The notes: a model not told the origin generated them from the letters alone. A stretch of 64,000 nucleotides of DNA from Noviherbaspirillum sedimenti (GCF_003590835.1 NZ_QYUQ01000002.1:1798001-1862000); one strand, 5' to 3'. Shown: positions 46,470 to 55,350, counted from the first letter of the stretch. Numbers and translations: made by a program.

Positions 46470-47719
46470 ATCGACGGTTCCGGCACTTCGCCGGTCAGTA
46501 CCCACTGGCCGACATCTTTCAGCTTGTAGTCGAGCGAATCATGCAGGGTATGCACGCGCACGTTGCGCCAGAAGCGGTCAAAGCCGTATTTCGTCGCCGT
46601 AGCGCGCGCCCCCATCACTTCAAAAATCTTCGAGGTAATCTCCAGCGCGGCGCGGGCGGCGACTATCTTCGCTTCGTAGATCGCCAACGCGGCAGTGCCG
46701 CGCTGCTCTGCAGTCAAGGCATCGCCCAGCTCCCAAGCCTGCTGCAACTGACTGGCGGCCGCTTCGGCCAGGGCAATCGCCCCGCGCAACGCAATCCAGA
46801 GGTCGCCATAATGCTGCTGGGTAAAGGGATCATCGATAGCGCGTTCGACACCGGAAGAAATCCACGGACGGCCCTGCTCGTGCGTGTACTTCCAGGCGTT
46901 GAGCAGCGCGCCCTGCGCATTGCCGATGTAAATTTCAATCAGAATCAGTTGCGAGACCAGCGTGCGCAGCGTGGCCCGCGGCGTGCCGGTGGTGCCTGGC
47001 GGCCCCAGCACTTCGTCGCGCTCGACGCGCACCCGGTCGAATGTCACCGAGCCGCTATCGGTCTGGCGCTGCCCCAGGTTATCCCAGTCGTCGTGGATAT
47101 TGATACCGGCACGATTGGTGGGGATCGAAAAAAATACGCGCTCGGCCGGCTTGTCCGGGTTCGGCGCGGTGACGTTCAGCATGTCCGAACCCGTCGCTCC
47201 CGAGCAGAATGACTTGGTGCCATTTAATTCAAAATAACCGCCATCGTCGTCGCGCCAGATCAGTGAGGCCCGATTATCCAGGCCATTGGTCGCGTTGCCC
47301 CAGAACCAGCCTTCCGTCACGGTCTTGCCCAGGAACTGCTGTTTCTGCTCGGGATTTCCGAACAGGATGATGCTGGCGACTTGCAGATGCTGGAAGCCGA
47401 ACAGATGCGCGAGCGAACTGTCCACTTCGGCGAAGCGCCGGATGATTCTGTAAATGAGCGGCCAAGGCGCTTCCGGGCCGCCGAATGCAGCAGGCACCGC
47501 CAAGGGCAGCAGGCCGCTGTCGCGCAAGGCCTGGCGCTCGGCCCAGGCCGTACCGCCGCGCTGGTCGCGTTCAGGGGCGGTCAGCGCCAGTACAGCCGCA
47601 GTCGACTCCACTGCTTCGGTCAGTGCGCCAAAGTCGCGCCGCACGAGATGCAATGGCTTGCTGCCGGCAGCGGCGCGCGGCAACTGCTGCAGTTCGCTTA
47701 GTTTCGGTATTTTGCCCAT
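46460..47719 (-). CDS. SfnB/DszC-like flavin-dependent monooxygenase (acyl-CoA dehydrogenase fold)
   Basis: A 419-residue protein with the acyl-CoA dehydrogenase fold: N-terminal helices (LRDSGLLPLAVPAAFGGPEA), a middle beta domain (GYFELNGTKSFCSGATGSDM) and the C-terminal helical bundle (EITSKIFEVMGARATATKYG). No catalytic glutamate for CoA dehydrogenation is evident, and the sequence is closer to the SfnB/DszC group of reduced-flavin-dependent enzymes acting on sulfur compounds such as dimethyl sulfone. The ATG at 47719 is usual in size; a GTG at 47773 would add 18 residues and places the CysB-type box at a distance nearer to that of the other genes. Convergent with the AprA-like operon. 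Confidence 0.82.
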   Translation of the reverse strand: MGKIPKLSELQQLPRAAAGSKPLHLVRRDFGALTEAVESTAAVLALTAPERDQRGGTAWAERQALRDSGLLPLAVPAAFGGPEAPWPLIYRIIRRFAEVDSSLAHLFGFQHLQVASIILFGNPEQKQQFLGKTVTEGWFWGNATNGLDNRASLIWRDDDGGYFELNGTKSFCSGATGSDMLNVTAPNPDKPAERVFFSIPTNRAGINIHDDWDNLGQRQTDSGSVTFDRVRVERDEVLGPPGTTGTPRATLRTLVSQLILIEIYIGNAQGALLNAWKYTHEQGRPWISSGVERAIDDPFTQQHYGDLWIALRGAIALAEAAASQLQQAWELGDALTAEQRGTAALAIYEAKIVAARAALEITSKIFEVMGARATATKYGFDRFWRNVRVHTLHDSLDYKLKDVGQWVLTGEVPEPSIYS

Positions 47720-47826
47720 TTTATTGCCAGTCCAGTTCGATTGGAATCCGATTTCCCGGAACGCGTCACGCACGCGCCGGCAAGCTCAGAAATGGGTCGA
47801 TCATAGGCATGAACAAGCACACAGAC

Positions 47827-47844
47827 AACGAAGCATTCCGCATA
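47827..47844 (-). promoter_or_regulatory. Putative CysB-type box upstream of the SfnB-like gene
   Basis: The plus strand reads AACGAAGCATTCCGCATA, oriented as for the other minus-strand sulfur genes, followed by CATATCCATATG. It is 108 bp from the ATG at 47719 or 54 bp from the GTG at 47773. Confidence 0.55.
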
Positions 47845-47928
47845 TCCATATGAGATGCGCAAGCGCTTCAACGGCTTCGTGGCCAGGCGCGAAAACAGTA
47901 TGGCGTAATCGAAGCCCGCGTGAAAAAC

Positions 47929-48330
47929 TCAGTTGCGCCAGAACAGCGGCAACAGGATTACCACCCAGCTGGCAAAGGCCAGCGACATTGCCAGGAACAC
48001 CGCCGCACTACCCAGATCCTTGGCGTTTTTCGACAAGGGATGGCGCTCCAGCGAGACGCGGTCGACGATCGCCTCGATCGAGGAATTCATCAATTCGATG
48101 ATCAAGACCAGCACCAGCACGGCAATCAGCAACAGTTTTTCAATTGCGGAAACCGGCAGCAACAGGGCAATGACGGTGCCGGGAATGGCCAGCATCAACT
48201 CCTGGCGAAAGGCATGCTCATGCTTCCAGGCTGCTTTGAAGCCAGCGATGGAATAGGAGAATGCCGAAAAAATCCGCTTCAGGCCGCTTTTACTCTTGAA
48301 TTCGCTAAACGATGGTTCGTGATCGGACAT
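47929..48330 (-). CDS. dgkA: Diacylglycerol kinase
   Basis: A 133-residue integral membrane kinase that phosphorylates diacylglycerol to phosphatidate, recycling lipid from membrane-derived oligosaccharide synthesis. The three-span layout and the catalytic segment ELMNSSIEAIVDR followed by HPLSKNAKDLGSAAV are diagnostic. The N-terminus (about 15 residues) is a little longer than in E. coli. It lies 209 bp upstream of the SfnB-like gene on the same strand; the intervening CysB-type box suggests separate control. Confidence 0.95.
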   Translation of the reverse strand: MSDHEPSFSEFKSKSGLKRIFSAFSYSIAGFKAAWKHEHAFRQELMLAIPGTVIALLLPVSAIEKLLLIAVLVLVLIIELMNSSIEAIVDRVSLERHPLSKNAKDLGSAAVFLAMSLAFASWVVILLPLFWRN

Positions 48331-48449
48331 GGGGGAGAGTTTTCACAGCCGCAAGGCAAAGTGATGATTTTATCAGGCCGGGGAACAATGCCATTTCCAG
48401 AACGAGCCCTTTTTGATTTTTTCACATTGTGGTATAAAGGTTTATTGCA

Positions 48450-49259
48450 ATGCATTTTCACGTAATGAAAAACGATTCCACGACCGACTTGGAAAAAACC
48501 TCGATCCAGGTGATCGAACGCATGGTGTCGCTGCTTGACGCGCTGGCCGAGCGGCCCGATCCGATCAGCCTGAAAGAACTGGCCGCTGCCACCGGCCTGC
48601 ACCCCTCCACGGCGCACCGCATTCTCAACGACCTGGTCATGAAGCGTTTTGTCGACCGCTCCGAACCCGGCACGTATCGTCTCGGCATGCGTTTGCTGGA
48701 GCTTGGCAATATGGTCAAGAGCCGCATCAACGTGCGTGAAGCGGCGCTCGATTTCATGCGCAGCCTGCATCGCAAGACCAATCAAACCATCAACCTGTCG
48801 GTACGCCAGGGCGATGAAATCGTCTATATCGACCGCTCCTTTTCCGAACGCTCCGGCATGCAAGTGGTGCGCGCCATCGGTGGCCGCGCGCCACTGCACC
48901 TGACATCGACCGGCAAGCTGTTCCTGTCGCTGGACGACTCGAAAGCCGTGCGCGCCTACGCCACCCGCACCGGCCTTGCCGGCCACAACAAGAATTCGAT
49001 TACCGACCTGGCCAAGCTGGAACGCGAATTGAACCAGGTGCGCACGCTCGGCTATGCGCGTGACAATGAAGAACTGGAACTCGGGGTGCGCTGCATGGCA
49101 GCCGGCGTTCGCGACGATTCTGGCCGCCTGATCGCCGGACTGTCGATTTCGGCACCGGCCGACCGCTTGCAGGAAGAGTGGCTCGAAGACCTGATCAGCA
49201 CTGCGACGCAGATTTCGGCGGTGCTGGGCTATGTGCCGCCAGCCGGGATGCCGGCCTAA
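48450..49259 (+). CDS. IclR-family transcriptional regulator
   Basis: A 269-residue regulator: N-terminal winged helix (about 20-85, SLKELAAATGLHPSTAHRIL) and the IclR effector domain (TINLSVRQGDEIVYIDRSFS, APLHLTSTGKLFLS, GVRCMAAGVRDDSGRLIAGL). The start is uncertain between 48450 and 48465. Divergent from dgkA with a TATAAA about 15 bp upstream of the start. Targets are unknown. Confidence 0.9.
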   Translation: MHFHVMKNDSTTDLEKTSIQVIERMVSLLDALAERPDPISLKELAAATGLHPSTAHRILNDLVMKRFVDRSEPGTYRLGMRLLELGNMVKSRINVREAALDFMRSLHRKTNQTINLSVRQGDEIVYIDRSFSERSGMQVVRAIGGRAPLHLTSTGKLFLSLDDSKAVRAYATRTGLAGHNKNSITDLAKLERELNQVRTLGYARDNEELELGVRCMAAGVRDDSGRLIAGLSISAPADRLQEEWLEDLISTATQISAVLGYVPPAGMPA

Positions 49260-49284
49260 AACCGGGGCAATGTCCGCACAGGGT

Positions 49285-50427
49285 TCAGCCCTGGCCGCCG
49301 GCAAGCGCCGTAGTGGAAATGGAATGCGGCTTGATATTCTCGATCCACTTGCGGATCCGGCCGGCATCGGCCAGGCGCGATAGCTTGCCCTTGGAATCGA
49401 GGAACACCATCACGATCGAGCGTCCCTCGATTACCGTCTGCATCACTAGGCAACGGCCTGCTTCCGCGATATACCCTGTCTTTTGCAAGCCGATCTCCCA
49501 AGAGCTGTTACGCACCAGCTGATTGGTATTGCGGTATTGCAGGGCCCTGCCGCCGGCATCCACCACCGATTCAAGCGAGGTCGAGTATTGCCCGAGGATC
49601 GGGAACTTCTGCACCTCCGCCACCAGCTTGACCAGGTCGCGCGCACTGGCGACATTTCGGCTGGACAAGCCACTGGAATCGACATAATGCGTATCGCGCA
49701 TGCCCAGCGCCCGCGCCTTGGCATTCATGGCCGCCACGAATGCTGGCAAGCCGCCTGGATAATTGCGTCCCAGTGCCGATGCCGCGCGGTTTTCCGAGCT
49801 CATCAGCGCCAGGTTCAGCAGACTGGCGCGCGACAGCCGAGTACCGACTGCCAGCCGTGATCCACTGTTTTTCTCGCGGTCGATGTCGTCGGCGGTAATT
49901 TCGAGGATTTCATCCTTGTTTTGCTGCGACTCGACCACGATCAAGCCAGTCATCAGCTTGGTAATGGATGCGATCGGCAGCGAGACATCGGGATTTTTTT
50001 CAAACAGGACTTCGGAACTGGACTGATCCAGCACCAGCGCCACATTCGACGCCAGATCCAGCGGATCGGTCGTCTGGTTCAGGCCGGCCAGGTCGCCAGC
50101 CGTTCGCACTGCCGCCACCGCCGGCATGACAGGGCGGGTCTTGACTTGTTGATATGTCACACTGCGCTTGCCATTCACCACGCTGACGTGCTTGACGATT
50201 TTATCCCCGCCGCTGTGCGCCACGACCGTGGCGCGCTTGCGCGACGTTTTGCCGGGCGCGACCTTGCGCTTGCCGGCGACGGCTTTTGACGCGGCGGATT
50301 TCTTGATCAGGGTCTTTTTGGGCGTCGGCCGGGAGGCGCCAGACGCAGTGTTCTTCGCCCCGGCCTCAGGAAGCGTCGCACAAATGAAGATCAATAAAAA
50401 CAGTATCCCTAGCGCAGGCTTGCCCAT
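49285..50427 (-). CDS. pbpG: PBP7-type D-alanyl-D-alanine endopeptidase
   Basis: A 380-residue S11 serine peptidase acting in the periplasm on peptidoglycan cross-links. A signal peptide (MGKPALGILFLLIFICATLP) precedes a basic linker rich in Lys/Ala (about 25-110). The catalytic motifs are SITK (in PIASITKLMTG), SEN (in MSSENRAAS) and KTG (in LQKTGYIAEAG). The ATG at 50427 has GGAG 9 bases upstream; one at 50451 is less likely. The basic linker is longer than in E. coli PBP7. Confidence 0.92.
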   Translation of the reverse strand: MGKPALGILFLLIFICATLPEAGAKNTASGASRPTPKKTLIKKSAASKAVAGKRKVAPGKTSRKRATVVAHSGGDKIVKHVSVVNGKRSVTYQQVKTRPVMPAVAAVRTAGDLAGLNQTTDPLDLASNVALVLDQSSSEVLFEKNPDVSLPIASITKLMTGLIVVESQQNKDEILEITADDIDREKNSGSRLAVGTRLSRASLLNLALMSSENRAASALGRNYPGGLPAFVAAMNAKARALGMRDTHYVDSSGLSSRNVASARDLVKLVAEVQKFPILGQYSTSLESVVDAGGRALQYRNTNQLVRNSSWEIGLQKTGYIAEAGRCLVMQTVIEGRSIVMVFLDSKGKLSRLADAGRIRKWIENIKPHSISTTALAGGQG

Positions 50428-50833
50428 TGGATGGCTCCGATCCTTACTCATGCGAACGTACGTGAAGATTGCAGTGTAGCAAAATGATAAAAATATGCAA
50501 GAGAATGAAGGATTTAGCGCACTTCATTAAACAATATTCTAATTAGAAATAATTTACATAATAGCATTCACTTAAGTAAGGGCACGCCAGCAAATAGTCG
50601 ATTTGGCAATTTCTTGAGCAGTGCACGGATTTGCATCCCTACGATCCCTTCTTGCCGACGACAAAATACAACATTCACTGCCAACAATAATGCCCCTCTG
50701 CACCTTGCAAATGTCGCGGTTGGCAATGCAGGCCGCACGTCCTAATTGATCTATGTCATGAGATAGCTAATTTCCTCACAACAACTATCCAAAACACAAG
50801 ATCATGATGTTGTGTCTACAAACAACTTTATAG

Positions 50834-50845
50834 TGCACCGCACAA
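50834..50845. promoter_or_regulatory. PhaR-type operator upstream of the phaP -35
   Basis: TGCACCGCACAA lies 7 bp before the -35 hexamer. It matches the TGC-N3-GCA form bound by PhaR/PhbF regulators of polyhydroxybutyrate granule genes; the assignment is by resemblance. Confidence 0.5.
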
Positions 50846-50852
50846 AAAACCC

Positions 50853-50880
50853 TTGACACGATGAAATTAGTATTTAAAAT
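50853..50880 (+). promoter_or_regulatory. Sigma70-type promoter of phaP
   Basis: TTGACA (50853-50858) and TAAAAT (50875-50880) are separated by 16 bp, about 70 bp upstream of the phasin ATG. Confidence 0.75.
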
Positions 50881-50889
50881 AGGGTTTGT

Positions 50890-50901
50890 TGCAGCGCACA
50901 A
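50890..50901. promoter_or_regulatory. PhaR-type operator downstream of the phaP -10
   Basis: TGCAGCGCACAA starts 10 bp after the -10 hexamer, where bound protein would block the transcription start. It differs from the upstream copy (50834-50845) in one base. Confidence 0.55.
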
Positions 50902-50951
50902 TTCGAATTCACCTTCTGTTTCTTATTAATTAACTCACCAAAGGAATTGCC

Positions 50952-51521
50952 ATGTCTAATCTGTTTCCGAATCAAGAAAATTTCGCTGCAGTCACCAAAG
51001 CCAATTTCGAAGCGCAAATCGCCCTGATCACTTCGCTGACCAACAAGGCTTTTGAAAGCGTCGAAAAACTGGTTGACCTGAACCTGACTGCTGTCAAATC
51101 CTCGCTCGAGGATTCGAATTCTGCTGCCAAGCAATTGTTGGCCGCCAAGGATCCGCAAGAACTCTCCACGCTGCTCGCCGCACACGCCCAGCCGAGCGCT
51201 GAAAAAGCCCTGGCTTACGGCCGTCATGTCGCCACCATCGCTTCCAGCGCCCAAGCCGAATTCACCAAGGCTGCTGAAGAGCAAGTTGCCGAAGCCAACC
51301 GTAAAGTCCTGGCACTGATCGAAGAAGCCAGCAAGAATGCGCCGGCCGGTTCGGAAAATGTGATTGCCCTGGTCAAGTCGGCCTTCGGCACTGCCAACGC
51401 CAGCTACGAACAACTGGCCCAGTCGACCAAGCAAGCCGTCGAAGCCCTGGAAACCAATCTGAACACTGCGGTGACCCAGATTTCGCAAGCAGCAAACAAG
51501 ACCGCCAAAGCCAAGAAGTAA
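50952..51521 (+). CDS. phaP: Phasin, polyhydroxyalkanoate granule surface protein
   Basis: A 189-residue helical protein that coats PHB granules. The N-terminal MSNLFPNQENFAAVTKANFE, then EKLVDLNLTAVKSSLEDSNS and an Ala/Lys-rich C-terminus (ANKTAKAKK) are typical of the phasin family. A strong AAAGGAATTGCC site precedes the ATG. It stands alone with its own promoter and terminator; the TGCnnnGCA sites imply repression by a PhaR-like protein until granules form. Confidence 0.94.
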   Translation: MSNLFPNQENFAAVTKANFEAQIALITSLTNKAFESVEKLVDLNLTAVKSSLEDSNSAAKQLLAAKDPQELSTLLAAHAQPSAEKALAYGRHVATIASSAQAEFTKAAEEQVAEANRKVLALIEEASKNAPAGSENVIALVKSAFGTANASYEQLAQSTKQAVEALETNLNTAVTQISQAANKTAKAKK

Positions 51522-51571
51522 TTTGCCTCAGCCGCGCCGATACAAGGTTGCGGCATGCGTTTGAAGGCAAA

Positions 51572-51626
51572 CGGGCCTGCCGGACAATGCAAGCATGATG
51601 CATTGCCCGGCAGGCCCGAATTTTTT
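51572..51626 (+). terminator. Strong terminator after phaP
   Basis: A stem of about 20 bp (CGGGCCTGCCGG... paired with CCGGCAGGCCCG, one A/C mismatch) with a 7-nt loop is followed by six T. It separates phaP from the converging cinA-like gene. Confidence 0.9.
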
Positions 51627-51636
51627 GTCGAGCGCC

Positions 51637-52461
51637 TCAGGTATGGCGGTATTCGCTCCCCAGCCGGTCAAGTTCCGCCTGCAGGCAGGCGAACGCCGCT
51701 GCGGTTTGTGCCGGCTCCCCCTTGACCCCCAGTTCAATAAAGGCGCGGCTTTGAGCGTTGCCCACACTGGGCAGGCTGAACACCTTCACCTGGAGAAATT
51801 GCTTTTCGATCGACTCCATCAGCGGCGTCAGGGTCGACTCCATCGCCCCGAATACCAGCACCGAACGCTCCAGCCGTGGCGACTGGTGAAACAGGGACGA
51901 ATAATGCGTATCCAGAACCCATTCGATCATCGGCCAGGCCATGACTGGAAAGCCGGGCACGAAATGATGTGCGCCGCTTTTTGCTTCAGCCTCAGCCTCC
52001 CCCACCGCCCCTCGCACCGAAAAGCCTGGAATCTTGTTATAGGGATTTGGGATGATTTGCGCACCCACGGGAAACTCCCCCATCTTCAAGCGGTGCAGAT
52101 TGTCCGGCGCCTGCAAATCCGCCGTGATGCCGGCTTCACGCGCCATATCGGTGATGCGTTCCTCGATCCTGTCCCGGGCTTGCGGATGCAATGCCAGCGG
52201 CACGCCCAGTGCCGCCGCCGCACATTGACGGGTGTGATCGTCCGGCGTGGCGCCGATGCCGCCGCAGGAAAACACGACATCGCCACTGGCCAAGGTGCGG
52301 CGCAAGGTGGCGGTGATGCGCGCCGGATCGTCGCCCAGGTATTCCGCCCAGCCAAGCTGCAAGCCGCGCGCTCCCAGCAATTGCACCACCTTGGGAAAAT
52401 GCTGGTCAGCGCGTTTGCCTGACAGGATTTCGTCGCCGATGATGATGAGTCCGAACGCCAT
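51637..52461 (-). CDS. CinA-like/MoaB-domain protein
   Basis: A 274-residue protein with the MoCF (molybdopterin-binding) fold of the CinA N-terminal half: IIIGDEILSGKRADQHFPKV, FSCGGIGATPDDHTRQCAAA and PGFPVMAWPMIEWVL. The C-terminal nicotinamide-nucleotide amidase half of full CinA is absent. In other bacteria the MoCF half acts as ADP-ribose pyrophosphatase; activity here is not predicted. Confidence 0.85.
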   Translation of the reverse strand: MAFGLIIIGDEILSGKRADQHFPKVVQLLGARGLQLGWAEYLGDDPARITATLRRTLASGDVVFSCGGIGATPDDHTRQCAAAALGVPLALHPQARDRIEERITDMAREAGITADLQAPDNLHRLKMGEFPVGAQIIPNPYNKIPGFSVRGAVGEAEAEAKSGAHHFVPGFPVMAWPMIEWVLDTHYSSLFHQSPRLERSVLVFGAMESTLTPLMESIEKQFLQVKVFSLPSVGNAQSRAFIELGVKGEPAQTAAAFACLQAELDRLGSEYRHT

Positions 52462-52481
52462 GGTCTGTATCCGTTTAAAAA

Positions 52482-53324
52482 TTAATTGATGTCCTTGAAT
52501 TGCACCGGCGTCGCATCATCCCTGGCCGTGGCGGCGCGCATCTGGCTCAACGCAGCCAGGCAGTAATGGGCAAACCACAGGCTGGTGAAGACGAACACCA
52601 GCACATACAGCCAGATCGAAATGGCCGCAAACACGGGAAATAAAACCACCGAAAGCGCACCGCCCAGCCACAACAGCATCGGCGCCGCCCCCATGGCGCC
52701 GGTCAGGGTGCCGATCAGCAGCAGCGCGCCGCGGTGCCGCCTTTGCAGTGCGCGAAATTCCTCCCGGCTCGCATGTTCAGCCAGCGCGTCATACGCCAGC
52801 ACCTTGTAGGTCAGCCAGCCCCACAGCAGCGCTTGCACGATCAGCCCCAACGGCGGCAGTGCCACCAGCGGCAGGCTGACGATCCACAGCAATGCGAACA
52901 CGATGAACGAATACAAAGATAGCCACAGACTGCCCCAGACGCTGCCGCCCTGGCGCCGCTCGAGTTGCGGATAATCGCGGCTGGCCACATGGCGAACGAT
53001 TGAAGGCATGGCGAACAGGGCAATGAAAACCAGCGCCGTCAGGATCATCAGCGGCAGCAACAGCCACATGGCCACCAGCGGCACCACCACGTAGCCAGCG
53101 AAACCGGTGCCCATGGCGTCCAGCCAGTCGCCGGCCAGGCCGAACAAGTCATGCCCGGCAAAATACGCATGCACCCAGTCGTACATCGGCTGCAGGCTGA
53201 AATACAGCACGATGCCCCAGATAACGACTGACAACATAAATGGCGCGATCGTCAGCAGCAACATGCGCATGTGCAGCTGTGACAACACGGCCTTGCCGAA
53301 GGCGCCCAACACCGGCCGCATCAT
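52482..53324 (-). CDS. EI24-domain (CysZ-like) membrane protein
   Basis: A 280-residue membrane protein with about six hydrophobic segments (LLLTIAPFMLSVVIWGIVLY; VPLVAMWLLLPLMILTALVF; LWLSLYSFIVFALLWIVSLP). EI24/CysZ family proteins include sulfate channels, but the best-known hallmark residues are not readable here, so a sulfate role is only possible. It is 20 bp upstream of the CinA-like gene and may be co-transcribed. Confidence 0.78.
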   Translation of the reverse strand: MMRPVLGAFGKAVLSQLHMRMLLLTIAPFMLSVVIWGIVLYFSLQPMYDWVHAYFAGHDLFGLAGDWLDAMGTGFAGYVVVPLVAMWLLLPLMILTALVFIALFAMPSIVRHVASRDYPQLERRQGGSVWGSLWLSLYSFIVFALLWIVSLPLVALPPLGLIVQALLWGWLTYKVLAYDALAEHASREEFRALQRRHRGALLLIGTLTGAMGAAPMLLWLGGALSVVLFPVFAAISIWLYVLVFVFTSLWFAHYCLAALSQMRAATARDDATPVQFKDIN

Positions 53325-53421
53325 CGCACCGGCTCCATTTCAATTCCCATCATTCCCGCTTTCTTCGCTACAATCTCGTCAGTCTACCCTGCTTTTTAGA
53401 ACCCAACCCTGAAGGAAAATT

Positions 53422-53778
53422 ATGTCCACCATCACGACCTCCACCGGACTGCAGTATGAAGATATCACCGTCGGCGCTGGCGCCGAAGCGACTGCCGGCG
53501 CGCATGTGAGCGTGCACTACACCGGCTGGCTGCAAAACGCCGACGGCAGCGCCGGCAGCAAGTTCGACTCCAGCAAGGACCGCAACGACCCCTTCGCATT
53601 TCCGCTGGGTGCAGGCCACGTCATCAAGGGCTGGGACCAGGGCGTGCAAGGCATGAAAGTCGGCGGCGTGCGCAAGCTGATCATTCCGGCAGCGCTCGGC
53701 TATGGCGCGCGTGGCGCCGGCGGCGTGATTCCGCCCAACGCGACGCTGATTTTTGAAGTCGAACTGCTGGACGTATAA
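53422..53778 (+). CDS. FKBP-type peptidyl-prolyl isomerase
   Basis: A 118-residue single-domain cytoplasmic [60 protein letters not shown] and [20 protein letters not shown], covering the active-site pocket residues. No signal peptide. AAGGA lies 6 bases before the ATG. The ACBP gene follows 5 bp later. Confidence 0.95.
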   Translation: MSTITTSTGLQYEDITVGAGAEATAGAHVSVHYTGWLQNADGSAGSKFDSSKDRNDPFAFPLGAGHVIKGWDQGVQGMKVGGVRKLIIPAALGYGARGAGGVIPPNATLIFEVELLDV

Positions 53779-53783
53779 GTGCC

Positions 53784-54008
53784 ATGAGCCTGCAAGCTCG
53801 TTTTGAACAGGTCGTGGCCGAGTCGAAGAATCTGCCCGAGCGCCCGGACAACCTGACCTTGCTGAAGATGTATGCCCTGTATAAACAGGCCAGCAGCGGC
53901 GGCGCCACCGGCGAACGTCCGGGCATGACCGATTTCGTCGCCCGCGCCAAATGGGATGCCTGGAATGCCCTGAAAGGTACGCAGCCGGAAGCGGCGAAGC
54001 AGCAGTAA
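53784..54008 (+). CDS. Acyl-CoA-binding protein (ACBP)
   Basis: A 74-residue ACBP: KMYALYKQASSG and ERPGMTDFVARAKWDAWNAL carry the CoA/acyl-binding Tyr, Lys and Trp pattern. Such proteins hold long-chain acyl-CoA in the cytoplasm. It forms a two-gene unit with the FKBP gene and ends in a terminator at 54069. Confidence 0.92.
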   Translation: MSLQARFEQVVAESKNLPERPDNLTLLKMYALYKQASSGGATGERPGMTDFVARAKWDAWNALKGTQPEAAKQQ

Positions 54009-54068
54009 GTATATCGACCTGGTGGAATCCCTGAAGGCCTGATCCAGTGCCTGCCGGCGCTTTGGCCA

Positions 54069-54097
54069 AAGCCGCACGAATCCCGTGCGGCTTTTTT
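54069..54097 (+). terminator. Terminator after the ACBP gene
   Basis: A 10-bp perfect stem (AAGCCGCACG/CGTGCGGCTT) with a 5-nt loop ends in six T. Confidence 0.9.
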
Positions 54098-54129
54098 GTT
54101 TTCCGGACTTGCCACAGCAATTACAGCAG

Positions 54130-55113
54130 TTATCCCTGGCGCAAGGCTTGCGGATTCAACAGGTTGGGAGGCGTCTTGCCGCTGAATGCGGCAATCAGGT
54201 TGTCCGCTGCGCACGTTGCCATCGCGCGCCGGGTCGCTCCGGAAGCGCTACCGATATGCGGAGTCAATACGACATTATCCAGTGCCAGGAAATCCGGATG
54301 GAAGGCCGGCTCGTTCTCGAAGACGTCCAGCCCGGCGGCAGCAATCCGGCGCTCGCGCAGCGCCGCGATCAGCGCGGCGTCATCGACGATGCCGCCGCGG
54401 GCGATATTGACCAGGGTGGCCGTCGGCTTCATCAATGCCAGTTCGGCAGCGCCGATGGCATGATGGGTCGCCGCCGAATACGGCAGCACCAGCAGCAGAT
54501 GGTCGGCCCGGCGCAGCAAGTCATCCTTGTCGACAAACTGCGCATGGTTGGCCGCGGCTTCGAGCGTCGCCGGCAGCTGCGTACGATTATGGTAAAGCAC
54601 CTGCATGTCGAAGCCGCGTGAGCGGCGCGCGATCGCCTGGCCGATACGGCCCATGCCGAGGATGCCCAGGGTGGCGCCATGCAGGTCCGCCCCCAGGAAG
54701 GCATCATAACGCCAGCGCTTCCATTGCCCGGCACGCAGCCAGCGTTCCGACGCCCCCACCTGGCGTGCCGCCGCCATCAACAGGGCCCAGGCAAAATCCG
54801 CGGTGGTTTCGTTCAATACGTCTGGCGTATTGCTCACCATGACGCCTGCGCGCGTGGCGGCGTCGAGGTCGATATTGTTGAAGCCAACCGCCATATTGGC
54901 GATCATTTTCAATTGCGGACAAGCCGCGATCAATTCGGCAGTGATGCGTTCGTTCGCACTCGAGAACAAGCCTTGCTTGTCGTGCAAGCGTTGCGCCAGC
55001 TCGGCGCTGGACCAGGGCAGGTCGTCCTGGTTGGTTTCCACTGCGAAATGGCAGGACAGGCGCTCCACCACCTCGGGAAAGATGGCGCGCGCAATCAGGA
55101 TTTTCGGTTTCAT
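54130..55113 (-). CDS. D-2-hydroxyacid dehydrogenase, GhrB-like
   Basis: A 327-residue NAD(P)H-dependent reductase that should act on glyoxylate, hydroxypyruvate or 2-ketogluconate. The Rossmann motif GILGMGRIGQAIARRSRGFD, catalytic arginine in NIARGGIVDD, glutamate in FENEPAF and histidine in PHIGSAS are all present. Substrate specificity within the family cannot be read. Confidence 0.92.
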   Translation of the reverse strand: MKPKILIARAIFPEVVERLSCHFAVETNQDDLPWSSAELAQRLHDKQGLFSSANERITAELIAACPQLKMIANMAVGFNNIDLDAATRAGVMVSNTPDVLNETTADFAWALLMAAARQVGASERWLRAGQWKRWRYDAFLGADLHGATLGILGMGRIGQAIARRSRGFDMQVLYHNRTQLPATLEAAANHAQFVDKDDLLRRADHLLLVLPYSAATHHAIGAAELALMKPTATLVNIARGGIVDDAALIAALRERRIAAAGLDVFENEPAFHPDFLALDNVVLTPHIGSASGATRRAMATCAADNLIAAFSGKTPPNLLNPQALRQG

Positions 55114-55350
55114 GCAGGATTCGAAAGCGTTAAAGTGGATTTTTCCAGTTCTACCGGGAGATGAGCGAAACGCCGCAAGAATGGCTGGCGCATTTGCTTA
55201 TGCGTAATTTGTATAACCGCTGTTTGTGGGAAGATATAAAATGCCTTAAAATACAAGGCTTTGCGAAAGATTGCAGAAATGTGGCTGTTTATCTCTTGAA
55301 CAGCATCTGCATCGCGCCATTTTATCCCCAATTGAGTAGATAGGACTGTT

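Larger units (their letters stand above)
50428..50951. other. AT-rich region upstream of phaP
   Basis: About 520 bp with no convincing gene. It has markedly lower GC than the flanks and ends in the phaP promoter (50853-50880) with two TGCnnnGCA-type sites. The left part should hold the pbpG promoter. Confidence 0.7.
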
